A stretch of DNA of 64,000 nt from an uncultured Prevotellaceae bacterium (GTDB taxonomy: Bacteria > Bacteroidota > Bacteroidia > Bacteroidales > Bacteroidaceae). How positions within the stretch are numbered: position 1 is the first letter of the stretch; each line of letters starts with the position of its first letter. The stretch lies in the NCBI GenBank assembly GCA_902784755.1, contig CACZVX010000017.1, positions 1 through 64,000 of the forward strand, read 5' to 3'. Both the position numbers and the translations under genes were made by a program. Shown here piece by piece: positions 28,741 through 36,903 of this stretch. The notes beneath the pieces are model-generated. The model ran no database searches. It was not told where the DNA came from and saw only the letters and a program-made list of their open reading frames with translations.

Positions 28741-30051
28741 ATGAAAAAGAATGTTCTTTTGATGGCTGTGTTGATAGCTTTCTGTCTGACTTCTCAAGCA
28801 CAAGACATGCAGCAGCGTGATGATGATTCAAAGTATGCAACGGAATTGGTGAAGGTTGGTGAACAGGCTCCCGATTTCAAAATGAAAACCGCTGAGGGAA
28901 AGACAGTGAAACTGAGTAAACTTGCTAAGGGCCGCTGGACATTGCTTGACTTCTGGGCTTCCTGGTGTCCTGACTGTCGAAAGGATATGCCCAGTTTGAA
29001 GCGTATGTATGCAGATTTTGCCCCCAAAGGTGTTCAGTTTGTGGGTGTATCCTTTGATACCGATGCAGAGGTATGGAAGAAGGCTATTGCACAATATGAC
29101 CTGAAATATACACAGTTAAGTGAATTGAAGAAGATGCGCGAATCGGTTGTAGCTCAGGCTTATGGTGTGAAATGGATTCCCTCGATGGTGTTACTGAATC
29201 CAGAGGGAAAGGTCGTGATGAGTACGGTATTGGCAGACAAGATGGAACGTACTTTGTATCAGACTTTTGCTCCAAAGGAACGCCCTGTCATCGGAACAAC
29301 CGAAGAACTATCGATTGACGGGAGTCTTGGAAAACTGGCTGCTGTTATCCAAAAACCATCGTTGGCACAGGGGCAGCAGTGTCCCATGGTGATGCTTTGT
29401 CATGGATTTGGCGGTTCAAAGGAAGGTCTGATGTTCGACCTTATTGCTGATTCTCTTTGCGCTCATGGTATAGCCTCTATTCGTTTCGATTTCAACGGAC
29501 ATGGCAAAAGTGAGGGCGAATTCGTAAATATGACGGTGCCCAATGAGATTGAAGATGCCAAGAAAGTATATGAATATGTGCGTGATTTACGTTATGTCAG
29601 TAAGGTTGGTATTTTAGGCCATTCTCAGGGAGGCGTGGTCGCTTCGATGACAGCGGGAGACTTTCCAGAAGATTTTGCAGCCGTGGTGCTGATGGCGCCT
29701 GCCGCTGTGCTCCGTGACGATGCTATCCGTGGCAGTACGATGGGCAAGACCTACGATCCTTATGATGATATGGAATATGTGGACCTTTGGGGTAAGAAAC
29801 TGGGGCGCGACTACATCAAGACCGCTTTCCGTCTGCCAATCTATGAGACAGCCGCACACTACCATGGTCCGGCTCTCATTATCCATGGTACTGCCGATCG
29901 TGTCGTACCTTATACCTATGGATTGCGTTACCATCAGATGTGGAAGGGAAGTGAATATGAGGAACTGGAGAAGTTTGACCATGGTTTCTCGCAGAATGTC
30001 TGGCGTGCATCCCGACTGGCGAGCGATTTCCTTATCAAGACTCTGAAATAG
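28741..30051 (+). CDS. Thioredoxin-like (TlpA/ResA) - feruloyl-esterase-like hydrolase fusion
   Basis: A 436-residue exported protein. After the signal peptide (AFCLTSQAQ) residues about 35-170 are a TlpA/ResA-type thioredoxin domain: VGEQAPDFKMKT, the redox motif WCPDC (C76, C79) and the cis-Pro region KWIPSMVLLN. Residues about 190-436 are an alpha/beta hydrolase: LCHGFGGSKEGLMFD, the nucleophile elbow GHSQGG (S295), then HGTADRVVP (Asp) and KFDHGFSQ (His). The hydrolase half resembles cinnamoyl/feruloyl esterases such as those of rumen and gut bacteria. The two activities are normally separate proteins. Divergence from a pectate lyase suggests deacylation of pectin feruloyl groups, which is inference. 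Confidence 0.85.
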   Translation: MKKNVLLMAVLIAFCLTSQAQDMQQRDDDSKYATELVKVGEQAPDFKMKTAEGKTVKLSKLAKGRWTLLDFWASWCPDCRKDMPSLKRMYADFAPKGVQFVGVSFDTDAEVWKKAIAQYDLKYTQLSELKKMRESVVAQAYGVKWIPSMVLLNPEGKVVMSTVLADKMERTLYQTFAPKERPVIGTTEELSIDGSLGKLAAVIQKPSLAQGQQCPMVMLCHGFGGSKEGLMFDLIADSLCAHGIASIRFDFNGHGKSEGEFVNMTVPNEIEDAKKVYEYVRDLRYVSKVGILGHSQGGVVASMTAGDFPEDFAAVVLMAPAAVLRDDAIRGSTMGKTYDPYDDMEYVDLWGKKLGRDYIKTAFRLPIYETAAHYHGPALIIHGTADRVVPYTYGLRYHQMWKGSEYEELEKFDHGFSQNVWRASRLASDFLIKTLK

Positions 30052-30073
30052 TGATCAGAATTATATTGTTATA

Positions 30074-31000
30074 ATGAAGATTATTTGTGATTTTATCACC
30101 CGTTGGATGGGTGTGCTTGTCTTAGTGGCAGCAGTGGCTGCCTTGCTGTTGCCTGATTTGTTTGTCGGTATAAAACCTTCGGTGATTAATCCCTTGCTGG
30201 GACTGGTCATGTTTGGTATGGGTCTTACTTTGCGATTGGATGACTTTCGCATTGTTTTCAGTCGTCCAAAAGATGTCATCACTGGTTGTCTGGCACAGTT
30301 TACCATTATGCCTCTTCTAGCATGGATTCTTGCCCGTATTTTCGGATTGACTGACGAATTAGCTTTAGGAGTTGTGTTGGTTGGCTGTTGTCCAGGTGGC
30401 ACGGCTTCTAATGTAATTACCTATTTGGCCAAGGGGGACCTCGCACTCTCTGTGGGAATGACAGCCGTTAGCACCATACTTGCTCCCTTCCTGACTCCCT
30501 TGCTTACCTGGCTTCTGGCTGGACATCATGTAAATGTAGATATGGTGAGTATGTTCCTGAGCATTTTATGGGTTGTTATCCTGCCTATTATTTTGGGCTT
30601 TATAGTGAAAAGCATACTACCTAAATTTACAGAGCGTGCCATTGCTTATCTGCCGGCATTCTCAACTTTGGCAATCGCTTTGATAGTAATTATCGTGGTT
30701 TCCCATAATGCAGCCAAACTGATGGTGGGTGGATTCCTTATTATCGTAGTCGTGATGCTCCATAATATCTTGGGTCTGACTTCTGGTTATCTTATCGGCC
30801 GCATGCTGAAATTGGAGAATAAGAAGCGGAAGGCCATCTCTATCGAGGTGGGTATGCAGAATTCAGGGCTAGCTAGCAGTCTGGCAACGATTCATTTCGC
30901 TGCATATCCACTAGCCACTGTTCCAGGTGCCATCTTCAGTGTGTGGCACAATATCTCTGGAGCGCTTGTCGCAAAAATCTATAATAGGGGGCTTAAATAA
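30074..31000 (+). CDS. BASS-family (bile acid:sodium symporter-like) transporter
   Basis: A 308-residue inner-membrane protein with about nine to ten hydrophobic helices. Signature stretches are LLGLVMFGMGLTLRLDDF, the crossover motif VGCCPGGTASNVITYLAKGD, and EVGMQNSGLASSLAT, matching the Na-binding regions of the bile acid sodium symporter family. Bacterial members move pantoate, bile acids, pyruvate and other organic acids; the substrate here is unknown. It lies 22 bp after the thioredoxin-esterase gene and is probably in the same transcript. The 3' end overlaps the convergent yccF-like gene by 8 bp. Confidence 0.85.
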   Translation: MKIICDFITRWMGVLVLVAAVAALLLPDLFVGIKPSVINPLLGLVMFGMGLTLRLDDFRIVFSRPKDVITGCLAQFTIMPLLAWILARIFGLTDELALGVVLVGCCPGGTASNVITYLAKGDLALSVGMTAVSTILAPFLTPLLTWLLAGHHVNVDMVSMFLSILWVVILPIILGFIVKSILPKFTERAIAYLPAFSTLAIALIVIIVVSHNAAKLMVGGFLIIVVVMLHNILGLTSGYLIGRMLKLENKKRKAISIEVGMQNSGLASSLATIHFAAYPLATVPGAIFSVWHNISGALVAKIYNRGLK

Positions 31001-31361
31001 CTTCCTTACCGAATGGAGCCAAGGCAATCTTTGCCATGCGGAAGTGCATTTTGGCAAATGGAATGCCCACAATGGTGATGGCCAGTAACAGACCGAAGAA
31101 GATGTGGGTAAGCCAGATCCAGATACCCCCGATGAAGAACCATAGTACATTCATGAAAAGGTTCAGGCAACCTGGCTGCTGCTCTTTTTCCACCACCTTC
31201 GAGCCAAATGGCCAAAGAGCGAGGATTCCAATTTTGAACGACTGGAGACCAAAGGGAATGCCGATGATGGTAATCATCATGGCCACACCGGCAATTAAAT
31301 ACTCAATGGCGGTTTCAAGACCACCGAAAACCAACCAGATTATATTTCCTAATATCTTCAT
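30993..31361 (-). CDS. yccF: YccF-domain inner membrane protein
   Basis: A 122-residue membrane protein with two copies of the YccF motif: IIWLVFGGLETAIEYLIAGV ... TIIGIPFG and VLWFFIGGIWIWLTHIFFGL ... TIVGIPFA. Each copy spans two helices. The function of YccF proteins is unknown. A TAAATTTG box on the minus strand at 31385-31392 is divergent from the pyrK promoter. Confidence 0.9.
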   Translation of the reverse strand: MKILGNIIWLVFGGLETAIEYLIAGVAMMITIIGIPFGLQSFKIGILALWPFGSKVVEKEQQPGCLNLFMNVLWFFIGGIWIWLTHIFFGLLLAITIVGIPFAKMHFRMAKIALAPFGKEVI

Positions 31362-31447
31362 ATGTCTTTAATATTTGAGTTTTGCAAATTTACAACATTT
31401 TGACGTAACGTTCAAATGAAAAGTTGCAATTCTCAAATTTTTTTTAT

Positions 31448-31455
31448 TATCTTTG
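31448..31455 (+). promoter_or_regulatory. -7 box TATCTTTG of pyrK-pyrD
   Basis: TTATTATCTTTGCATGC, 21 bp before the ATG at 31477. It rules out a TTG start at 31453. Confidence 0.6.
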
Positions 31456-31476
31456 CATGCAGATAACCAAACGGAA

Positions 31477-32244
31477 ATGAAAAAATATATTTTAGACTTG
31501 AAAGTAGTGGCTAAGGAGTGCATTCATGAGAAATATGTACTGCTGAGGCTCACTGACGAGCAACCACTGCCTGAGATAATTCCTGGACAGTTCGTGGAAG
31601 TGCGTGTGGATGGTTCGCCTTCTACGTTTCTTCGCCGCCCTATCAGTGTGAACTTTGTGGATAGGGAAAATAATGAGTTGTGGTTGTTGGTAGCCACCAT
31701 TGGTGATGGCACCCGACAGTTGGGACGACTGCAGGCTGGAGACATGTTGAACTGCGTGCTTCCCCTGGGTAATGGCTTCACTATGCCCGTAGAGAACAAA
31801 AAAGTGCTGCTGGTGGGTGGAGGCGTTGGAGTGGCTCCATTGCTCTATTTCGGACAGCAGCTGAAGGCACGTAATATGGAACCGACTTTCCTTTTAGGTG
31901 CTCGTTCTGCAAAGGATCTGCTGATGCTCGATGAGTTTGAAAAGTATGGCCGTGTGTTTGTGACCACTGAAGATGGAAGCGCGGGCGAACGTGGTTTCGT
32001 CACCCAGCATTCTCTGTTGCAGAAAGAAAACTTTGATCAAATCAGCACTTGCGGTCCTAAGCCTATGATGGTGGCGGTGGCCCGTTTTGCTCAGAAGGCT
32101 GATGTCTATTGTGAGGCGTCACTGGAGAATCTGATGGCTTGTGGATTGGGGGCTTGTCTCTGTTGTGTGGAGAAGACAACCGATGGCAACCTCTGTGTCT
32201 GTAAGGAGGGACCTGTGTTTGATGTTAAACGCTTAATGTGGTAA
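31477..32244 (+). CDS. pyrK: Dihydroorotate dehydrogenase B electron transfer subunit
   Basis: PyrK passes electrons from the FMN of PyrD to NAD+ through FAD and a 2Fe-2S cluster. Visible are the FAD motif LRRPISV, the NAD/FAD-binding VLLVGGGVGVAPLLYF, and cysteines for the 2Fe-2S cluster in ACGLGACLCCVEK plus the later NLCVCKEG. At 255 aa it is normal in size. Its stop codon is 3 bp before the pyrD ATG, so the two are translated together; with PyrD it performs the fourth step of pyrimidine synthesis. Confidence 0.95.
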   Translation: MKKYILDLKVVAKECIHEKYVLLRLTDEQPLPEIIPGQFVEVRVDGSPSTFLRRPISVNFVDRENNELWLLVATIGDGTRQLGRLQAGDMLNCVLPLGNGFTMPVENKKVLLVGGGVGVAPLLYFGQQLKARNMEPTFLLGARSAKDLLMLDEFEKYGRVFVTTEDGSAGERGFVTQHSLLQKENFDQISTCGPKPMMVAVARFAQKADVYCEASLENLMACGLGACLCCVEKTTDGNLCVCKEGPVFDVKRLMW

Positions 32245-32247
32245 GGT

Positions 32248-33159
32248 ATGGCAAAACTGAATGTTAAGATAGGGCAACTAGAGCTCAAAAATCCCGTGAT
32301 GACCGCTTCAGGAACTTTTGGCTATGGTTTGGAATTTGCGGATTTTGTTGACCTCAGTCAAATAGGCGGTATCATTGTGAAAGGTACGACGTTGAAGCCC
32401 CGTGAGGGCAACGATTATCCGCGAATGGTGGAAACTGCTCAGGGCATGCTGAACTGTGTTGGTTTACAGAACAAGGGCGTGGATTATTTTTGTGAACATA
32501 TCTATCCGGATGTGCGGAAGATTGAAACACGGGTGTTGGTGAATGTCAGCGGTTCTTCGCCTGACGACTATGCTGAATGTGCTGCACGCATTGACGCATT
32601 GGAAGACATTCCCGCCATCGAACTGAATATTTCCTGTCCGAATGTGAAACAAGGCGGTATGGCCTTTGGTGTCACTTGTGAAGGTGCTGCTTCTGTTGTG
32701 AGAGCCGTACGTCGACGTTACAGTAAGACGCTCATTGTAAAGCTTTCTCCTAATGTGACGAGCATTGCCGACATCGCACGTGCAGTAGAGGTTGAGGGTG
32801 CCGATAGCGTTTCGCTCATCAACACATTGATGGGAATGAGTATCGACATTGAAAAACGCCGTCCACGGCTTAGCATCGGAACAGGAGGACTAAGTGGTCC
32901 TGCGGTTAAACCGGTGGCTTTGCGTATGGTGCATCAGGTAGCCAAAGCTGTTAAGATTCCCGTGGTGGGTTTAGGCGGTATTATGACAGCGGAAGATGCA
33001 ATAGAATTCATGATGGCTGGAGCCACGGCCATTGAGATAGGTACGGCAAACTTCATTGATCCCGCTGTCACTGTAAAGGTTCGAGATGGTATTAATGACT
33101 GGCTCGACCGTCATGGTTGCACCAGTGTTCAGGAAATCATCGGAGCTTTAGAAAGCTAA
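32248..33159 (+). CDS. pyrD: Dihydroorotate dehydrogenase B catalytic subunit (class 1B)
   Basis: FMN-dependent oxidation of dihydroorotate to orotate. Family features: [13 protein letters not shown] at the start, the catalytic cysteine in [10 protein letters not shown] (Cys is the class 1 base, in contrast to Ser of class 2), the KLSPNVTSI strand, and the FMN phosphate-binding segment [17 protein letters not shown] followed by IEIGTANF. The pairing with PyrK confirms the NAD-linked 1B form. 303 aa. Confidence 0.95.
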   Translation: MAKLNVKIGQLELKNPVMTASGTFGYGLEFADFVDLSQIGGIIVKGTTLKPREGNDYPRMVETAQGMLNCVGLQNKGVDYFCEHIYPDVRKIETRVLVNVSGSSPDDYAECAARIDALEDIPAIELNISCPNVKQGGMAFGVTCEGAASVVRAVRRRYSKTLIVKLSPNVTSIADIARAVEVEGADSVSLINTLMGMSIDIEKRRPRLSIGTGGLSGPAVKPVALRMVHQVAKAVKIPVVGLGGIMTAEDAIEFMMAGATAIEIGTANFIDPAVTVKVRDGINDWLDRHGCTSVQEIIGALES

Positions 33160-33176
33160 AAGCAAGAATCTCTTCA

Positions 33177-33212
33177 TATAAAAAGCGCCTCATCAGATGA
33201 TGGGGCGCTTCA
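33177..33212. terminator. Terminator between pyrD and the GumN-like gene
   Basis: AAGCGCCTCATC pairs with GATGGGGCGCTT (one T-G wobble). The minus strand continues into TTTTT, the plus strand into CATTTGTTG, so it most strongly serves the minus-strand gene. Confidence 0.75.
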
Positions 33213-33232
33213 TTTGTTGATTTCATTCTGAT

Positions 33233-34132
33233 TTATTTCATACCTTCTACAGTGTAACCAGCATTTTTCAGCAGTTGCAGAAGTCCTTTTTCACCAGGAA
33301 GTTTTTCGATACCAATGATAAAGAGGGTAGGGGCTCCCTTCATAATCTCAGGCATCTTCTGTGCCCATTGGGCAATGCGTTGCTGGCAGACAGTAGCCTC
33401 TTCATCGGTAGCATCGCAAGTGCCTCCCAGTTTTTCATTGAGGGCCTGTTCAATGGTGTTCATATTCTGTAGCATGTAACCGTTTAGAATATTGTCCATT
33501 TGCTTCTGATAGAAATCTTGATGGTCCACCACACACATCATCTGTTCTTTCTGACGAGTCTCCGGTATAGTCTGATAAACAGCGTTTGCATATTCCTCAA
33601 TGGTTTCCAGTCCAAACATCGGCATATTATTCTTCTTGGCCAACTGCACGAAATATGCATCAATCTGTGAAGTGGGATCGAAAGTTCCGCGATGGTTAGC
33701 CAGATAAAGCCAAATCTTCATGTCTTTAGTAAGAGCAGCGGGTGACCTCTTCTCAATCTTTTCGGCCAGCATGCGGTTGCGGAGATCTTGTCCCTGAGTT
33801 TTCATTAGGAAGGAGTTAAAACGCTTTAGTTCTTCTGCATTGAGCAGCTGTTGAATGGTCTTTCCCTCAGTGAGAGTAGCAGCGTCCTTCACGATTTGTG
33901 ATGCATCGGCAGAAGCAGCGTCCATATTTAGTTCCCCATATATCTGATCAGAACCGTTAAGGGCGTCACTGACACCATTGATGAGCTGAACCATGGCTGC
34001 TGGAGCTAAGTTGTGGATACCCACCACATAGGAAGGTTTGGATAGCTCGTTGCCAGAAATTTTATACATCAGCTGTGCCGATGTATTCAGGGTGCCAAGC
34101 CACAAGGCCATAACTAAAATAATTTGTTTCAT
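33233..34132 (-). CDS. Secreted TraB/GumN-family protein
   Basis: A 299-residue exported protein (signal peptide ILVMALWLGTLNTSA) of the TraB/GumN clan, which has structural similarity to Tiki/erythromycin-esterase-like metal hydrolases. Typical stretches: SYVVGIHNLAPAAMVQ, DQIYGELNMD, SQIDAYFVQLAKKNNMPMFG followed by LETIEEY, and APTLFIIGIEKLPGEKGLLQ near the end, corresponding to the family's GxxH, glutamate and C-terminal GxxHL-like positions; here the last His is replaced by Glu (GIEKLPG). The role is unknown. Start is the ATG at 34132; a GTG at 34138 is possible. Confidence 0.8.
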   Translation of the reverse strand: MKQIILVMALWLGTLNTSAQLMYKISGNELSKPSYVVGIHNLAPAAMVQLINGVSDALNGSDQIYGELNMDAASADASQIVKDAATLTEGKTIQQLLNAEELKRFNSFLMKTQGQDLRNRMLAEKIEKRSPAALTKDMKIWLYLANHRGTFDPTSQIDAYFVQLAKKNNMPMFGLETIEEYANAVYQTIPETRQKEQMMCVVDHQDFYQKQMDNILNGYMLQNMNTIEQALNEKLGGTCDATDEEATVCQQRIAQWAQKMPEIMKGAPTLFIIGIEKLPGEKGLLQLLKNAGYTVEGMK

Positions 34133-34170
34133 ATACACTCGTTTTAAAGTTAAAAAACCTTTTTTGAAAA

Positions 34171-34275
34171 GAGAGCGGCCAAACAGCCGCTCTCAACCAA
34201 CACAAAAACTAAACTAGACTTAACTAGACAAAGGTAGGATTTCACAACCCCTTCTCTTTGTCGACTGCAAATATA
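34171..34275 (-). promoter_or_regulatory. Long leader of the GumN-like gene with terminator-like hairpin
   Basis: On the minus strand a TATATTTG box (34268-34275) and a TACCTTTG box (34229-34236) precede a perfect 9-bp hairpin, GAGAGCGGC/GCCGCTCTC at 34171-34194, followed by TTTTC. The hairpin stands between the promoters and the ATG at 34132. It could be an attenuator, or the aroC terminator, or the end of a small RNA. Confidence 0.45.
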
Positions 34276-34327
34276 ATTATTAACTTCGTAATAATATCAT
34301 TTTCGCGTATATTTTTAACACATTTTG

Positions 34328-35431
34328 TCAACCTCTGTTCACGAACACACTTTTATTTATCAAATAGTCATCAAGAACAACCATTGCAGCCATCGCTTCC
34401 ACAATCGGCACTGCCCTTGGTAAAACACATGGATCGTGGCGTCCTTTAGCTTTAAGTGTAGTGGGTTGACCATCTAGATCTACGGTATTTTGCTCAGTGA
34501 GTATAGTAGCTACAGGCTTGAAAGCAATCCGCATATAGATGTCCTCACCATTGGAAATTCCTCCCTGAATTCCACCACTGTGATTAGTAAGTGTCCTGAT
34601 TATTTGCTCTTTGTTGCCTGTTCCTTGTCCCTTGCAGAATACGTCGTTCTGCTGAGAGCCAAAAGTATTGACGCAGTTGAAACCTTCTCCATATTCGAAT
34701 CCCTTCACAGCATTGATACTGAGCATTGCCGCACCCAGTTGGGCATGTAGCTTATCAAATTCTGGCTCTCCCAATCCGACAGGGCAACCCTTGATGACGC
34801 AGGTAATGATGCCACCGACGGTGTCGCCCTTAGCCTTTACAGATGCTATGAGCTCCTCCATCTCTTTTGCTTTCTCAGCAACAGGACAGCGTACGATGTT
34901 TTCTTCCACTTTCGAGAGGTCGTATTTTCGATAGTCTTTATCGAGGGAAATAGGACCCACCTGTGAAGTATAAGCCTGAATAACCACGCCTAACTCCTTC
35001 AGTGCCAGTTTAGCAAGTGCACCACCCACGCAACGGGCTATCGTGATACGGGCAGACGAACGTCCACCACCCCGATGATCGCGAAAGCCGTATTTACTAA
35101 AATAGGTATAATCGGCATGTGAAGGCCGGAACAGACACCGCATATTTTCATAATCTTGTGAGTGCTGGTTCTCATTACGTACGATGAAGCCGATAGGGCT
35201 TCCCGTTGTCTTGCCTTCGAAAACACCGCTCAACAGTTCCACACGGTCGCCTTCCTTCCGGTCGGTGGTGATACGGCTTTGTCCGGGCTTACGCCTGTCC
35301 AGTTCCCGTTGTATGAAGTCCATGTCTACTTCAATACCTGCAGGCATCCCATCAACCACACCACCGATGGCTGGGCCGTGACTTTCACCGAATGTAGTCA
35401 GCGTGAATATCTTTCCGAAAGTATTGCTCAT
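34328..35431 (-). CDS. aroC: Chorismate synthase
   Basis: Converts EPSP to chorismate, last step of the shikimate pathway, with reduced FMN. Landmarks: [20 protein letters not shown] at the N-terminus (with the catalytic His), [37 protein letters not shown] followed by GGRSSAR, the second catalytic-His block, and [17 protein letters not shown]. 367 aa. A short insertion-like stretch ([11 protein letters not shown]) sits before TNHSGG where homologues are usually shorter. The remaining aromatic genes in this window are in the separate operon at 59963-63953. Confidence 0.95.
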   Translation of the reverse strand: MSNTFGKIFTLTTFGESHGPAIGGVVDGMPAGIEVDMDFIQRELDRRKPGQSRITTDRKEGDRVELLSGVFEGKTTGSPIGFIVRNENQHSQDYENMRCLFRPSHADYTYFSKYGFRDHRGGGRSSARITIARCVGGALAKLALKELGVVIQAYTSQVGPISLDKDYRKYDLSKVEENIVRCPVAEKAKEMEELIASVKAKGDTVGGIITCVIKGCPVGLGEPEFDKLHAQLGAAMLSINAVKGFEYGEGFNCVNTFGSQQNDVFCKGQGTGNKEQIIRTLTNHSGGIQGGISNGEDIYMRIAFKPVATILTEQNTVDLDGQPTTLKAKGRHDPCVLPRAVPIVEAMAAMVVLDDYLINKSVFVNRG

Positions 35432-35570
35432 TTCTAAATGGTTTCAGGTTTACGAATATCATTCGTGATTACGGGGGGCGCCTCAGTAAATGAAGCTAGC
35501 TTCTTTGCATTTAGCTTGCACCGTAATTTAGGTCTCAAGTACTTATGGTCTTTAAAGTCCTTAAAGATTA

Positions 35571-36158
35571 TTAGCAGCAGCCTCCGCCACAGTTTCCGCC
35601 ACCACAGCCGCCTTCTCCGCAGTTGCCATCGCTACATCCACCGCATCCTCCGCAACCATCAGCACCACTGATCATGTCAATCATCTGCTTAATTTCTTTC
35701 TCATTCGCGTCACGGTTCTCAATTACCGTGCCTATGAAATGAAGGTCCTGGTTGGCCAGAGGATGATTCATGTCGATAGTGACGTAATCTTCAGCAATTT
35801 CCTTCACGCGGCCCCAGAATCTTTGACCTTCTTCGTTCTGTAAAGGAATCTGGGCGTCCACTTTCACATGCTCGTCATCGAATTTGCCATCTACCATGAA
35901 GGTATCTTTCGGCAGTTCAAGAATACGCTCAGGGTCAATATCACCATAAGCATCCTCTTTTTTAATGACAAAGTCAAATGTCCCGTCTTCAGGAGTGGCC
36001 AGTATCTGCTGTTCGAATGTATCAAGTGCAACGCCAAATCCGCTCAGAAAAACGAAAGGACGCTCAAGGGTGGCTTCTTCAATGAGTTGTTCGTTACCGT
36101 TTTGCTCGATATAGAGCTTATAAGTGACGGCAAGGAATTTGTTTTGTTGATTTTCCAT
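35571..36158 (-). CDS. slyD: SlyD-like FKBP peptidyl-prolyl isomerase with Cys/Gly-rich tail
   Basis: A 195-residue FKBP-type isomerase of the SlyD group. The split FKBP core (AVTYKLYI ... PFVFLSGFGVALDTFEQQIL) is interrupted by the chaperone 'insert-in-flap' (KKEDAYGDIDPERILELPKD, then VTIDMNHPLANQDLHFIGTV). The last 30 residues are almost only Gly and Cys (GCGGCGGCSDG ... CGGGNCGGGCC) and replace the histidine-rich metal-binding tail of E. coli SlyD, so metal binding, perhaps nickel or zinc, is likely. Start is the ATG at 36158 after a TACCTTTG box at 36187-36194; longer readings upstream cross that box. Confidence 0.9.
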   Translation of the reverse strand: MENQQNKFLAVTYKLYIEQNGNEQLIEEATLERPFVFLSGFGVALDTFEQQILATPEDGTFDFVIKKEDAYGDIDPERILELPKDTFMVDGKFDDEHVKVDAQIPLQNEEGQRFWGRVKEIAEDYVTIDMNHPLANQDLHFIGTVIENRDANEKEIKQMIDMISGADGCGGCGGCSDGNCGEGGCGGGNCGGGCC

Positions 36159-36290
36159 AATGTATCTACTTTCTTTATTTTGATTGCAAAGGTAATGCAA
36201 TTTTCGCGTTTTTTTTTGATTTACGTCAAAAAAACGGCAAAATCCTTCAAACAACGAACAAAATATGCTATTCAACATAAAAATACCCGT

Positions 36291-36333
36291 TAACTTTGCA
36301 GCCGGAAATGCAAAAGCTCCGCAAGGACGGAGC
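36291..36333 (+). promoter_or_regulatory. Promoter and leader hairpin of the small secreted protein gene
   Basis: A TAACTTTG -7 box (36291-36298) is followed in the leader by a perfect hairpin GCTCCG/CGGAGC (36316-36333), with about 50 nt before the ATG at 36382. The hairpin may stabilise the mRNA. Confidence 0.5.
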
Positions 36334-36381
36334 ACTTAGGATAACAACTTATAAATTAACAAAAAGGTAAAAAGATTGATT

Positions 36382-36735
36382 ATGAAAAAGATGATTGTGA
36401 TGGCTGTTGCCATGCTCAGCATGAGTACAGCATTTGCTGGTAACGAAGATGTTAAGGCTGTTCGTAAAGCTTATGACATGGACGTGAATTATTCTCGTTT
36501 GGCTACGGCTTTGAACCTGAGCGGTGATCAGTTTGAAACCGTGGAGTATGTCCACAACACTTTCTGCAACGACATGCGCCGTGCTTCTTATGCTAATGCT
36601 GAGAAGCGTCAGGCTAAGCTCGATGAGGCAATTAGCAAGGACCTCCGCTACATGCGTTCTGTCCTCAACCGCAATCAGTATCGCACCTATGTGATGCTGC
36701 TCAATGCTACACTCGTCAATCGTGGTCTGAAATAA
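36382..36735 (+). CDS. Small secreted helical protein
   Basis: A 117-residue exported protein with a clear signal peptide (IVMAVAMLSMSTAFAG) and a basic, mostly helical mature part (DVKAVRKAYDMDVNYSRLAT, LSGDQFETVEYVHNTFCNDM, LNRNQYRTYVMLLNATLVNR). The helix-plus-LxxNQ...Y pattern is reminiscent of Spy/CpxP-like periplasmic chaperones, but the family is not certain. It has a dedicated promoter and strong terminator, so it is a single-gene transcript that could be highly expressed. Confidence 0.75.
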   Translation: MKKMIVMAVAMLSMSTAFAGNEDVKAVRKAYDMDVNYSRLATALNLSGDQFETVEYVHNTFCNDMRRASYANAEKRQAKLDEAISKDLRYMRSVLNRNQYRTYVMLLNATLVNRGLK

Positions 36736-36764
36736 GAAGAGTACGAGAGGGTATTTATATCGTG

Positions 36765-36808
36765 AAGGCTACTGTCTGGACACAGAAGGGCAGTGGCTTT
36801 CTTTTTTT
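36765..36808 (+). terminator. Intrinsic terminator after the small secreted protein
   Basis: AGGCTACTGTC pairs, with wobbles, with GGCAGTGGCTT, followed by TCTTTTTTT. Confidence 0.75.
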
Positions 36809-36844
36809 ATGGGTCATTTGTTTTGAAATTCCACTCATTTGCAC

Positions 36845-36852
36845 TATCTTTG
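36845..36852 (+). promoter_or_regulatory. -7 box TATCTTTG of the S8 protease gene
   Basis: GCACTATCTTTGCAACC, about 50 bp before the ATG at 36904; frames that begin at 36793 start upstream of the promoter and are excluded. Confidence 0.6.
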
Positions 36853-36903
36853 CAACCAGAACAGTGGAGTTTTTTCTCCTGCCAATGGAATAGTAAAGAT
36901 CGT

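Noticed and set aside
28741..30051. Polysaccharide utilisation locus around the pectinases
   Set aside because: No SusC/SusD pair, hybrid two-component regulator or ECF/anti-sigma pair is present near the PL1, PL10-like or GH genes.
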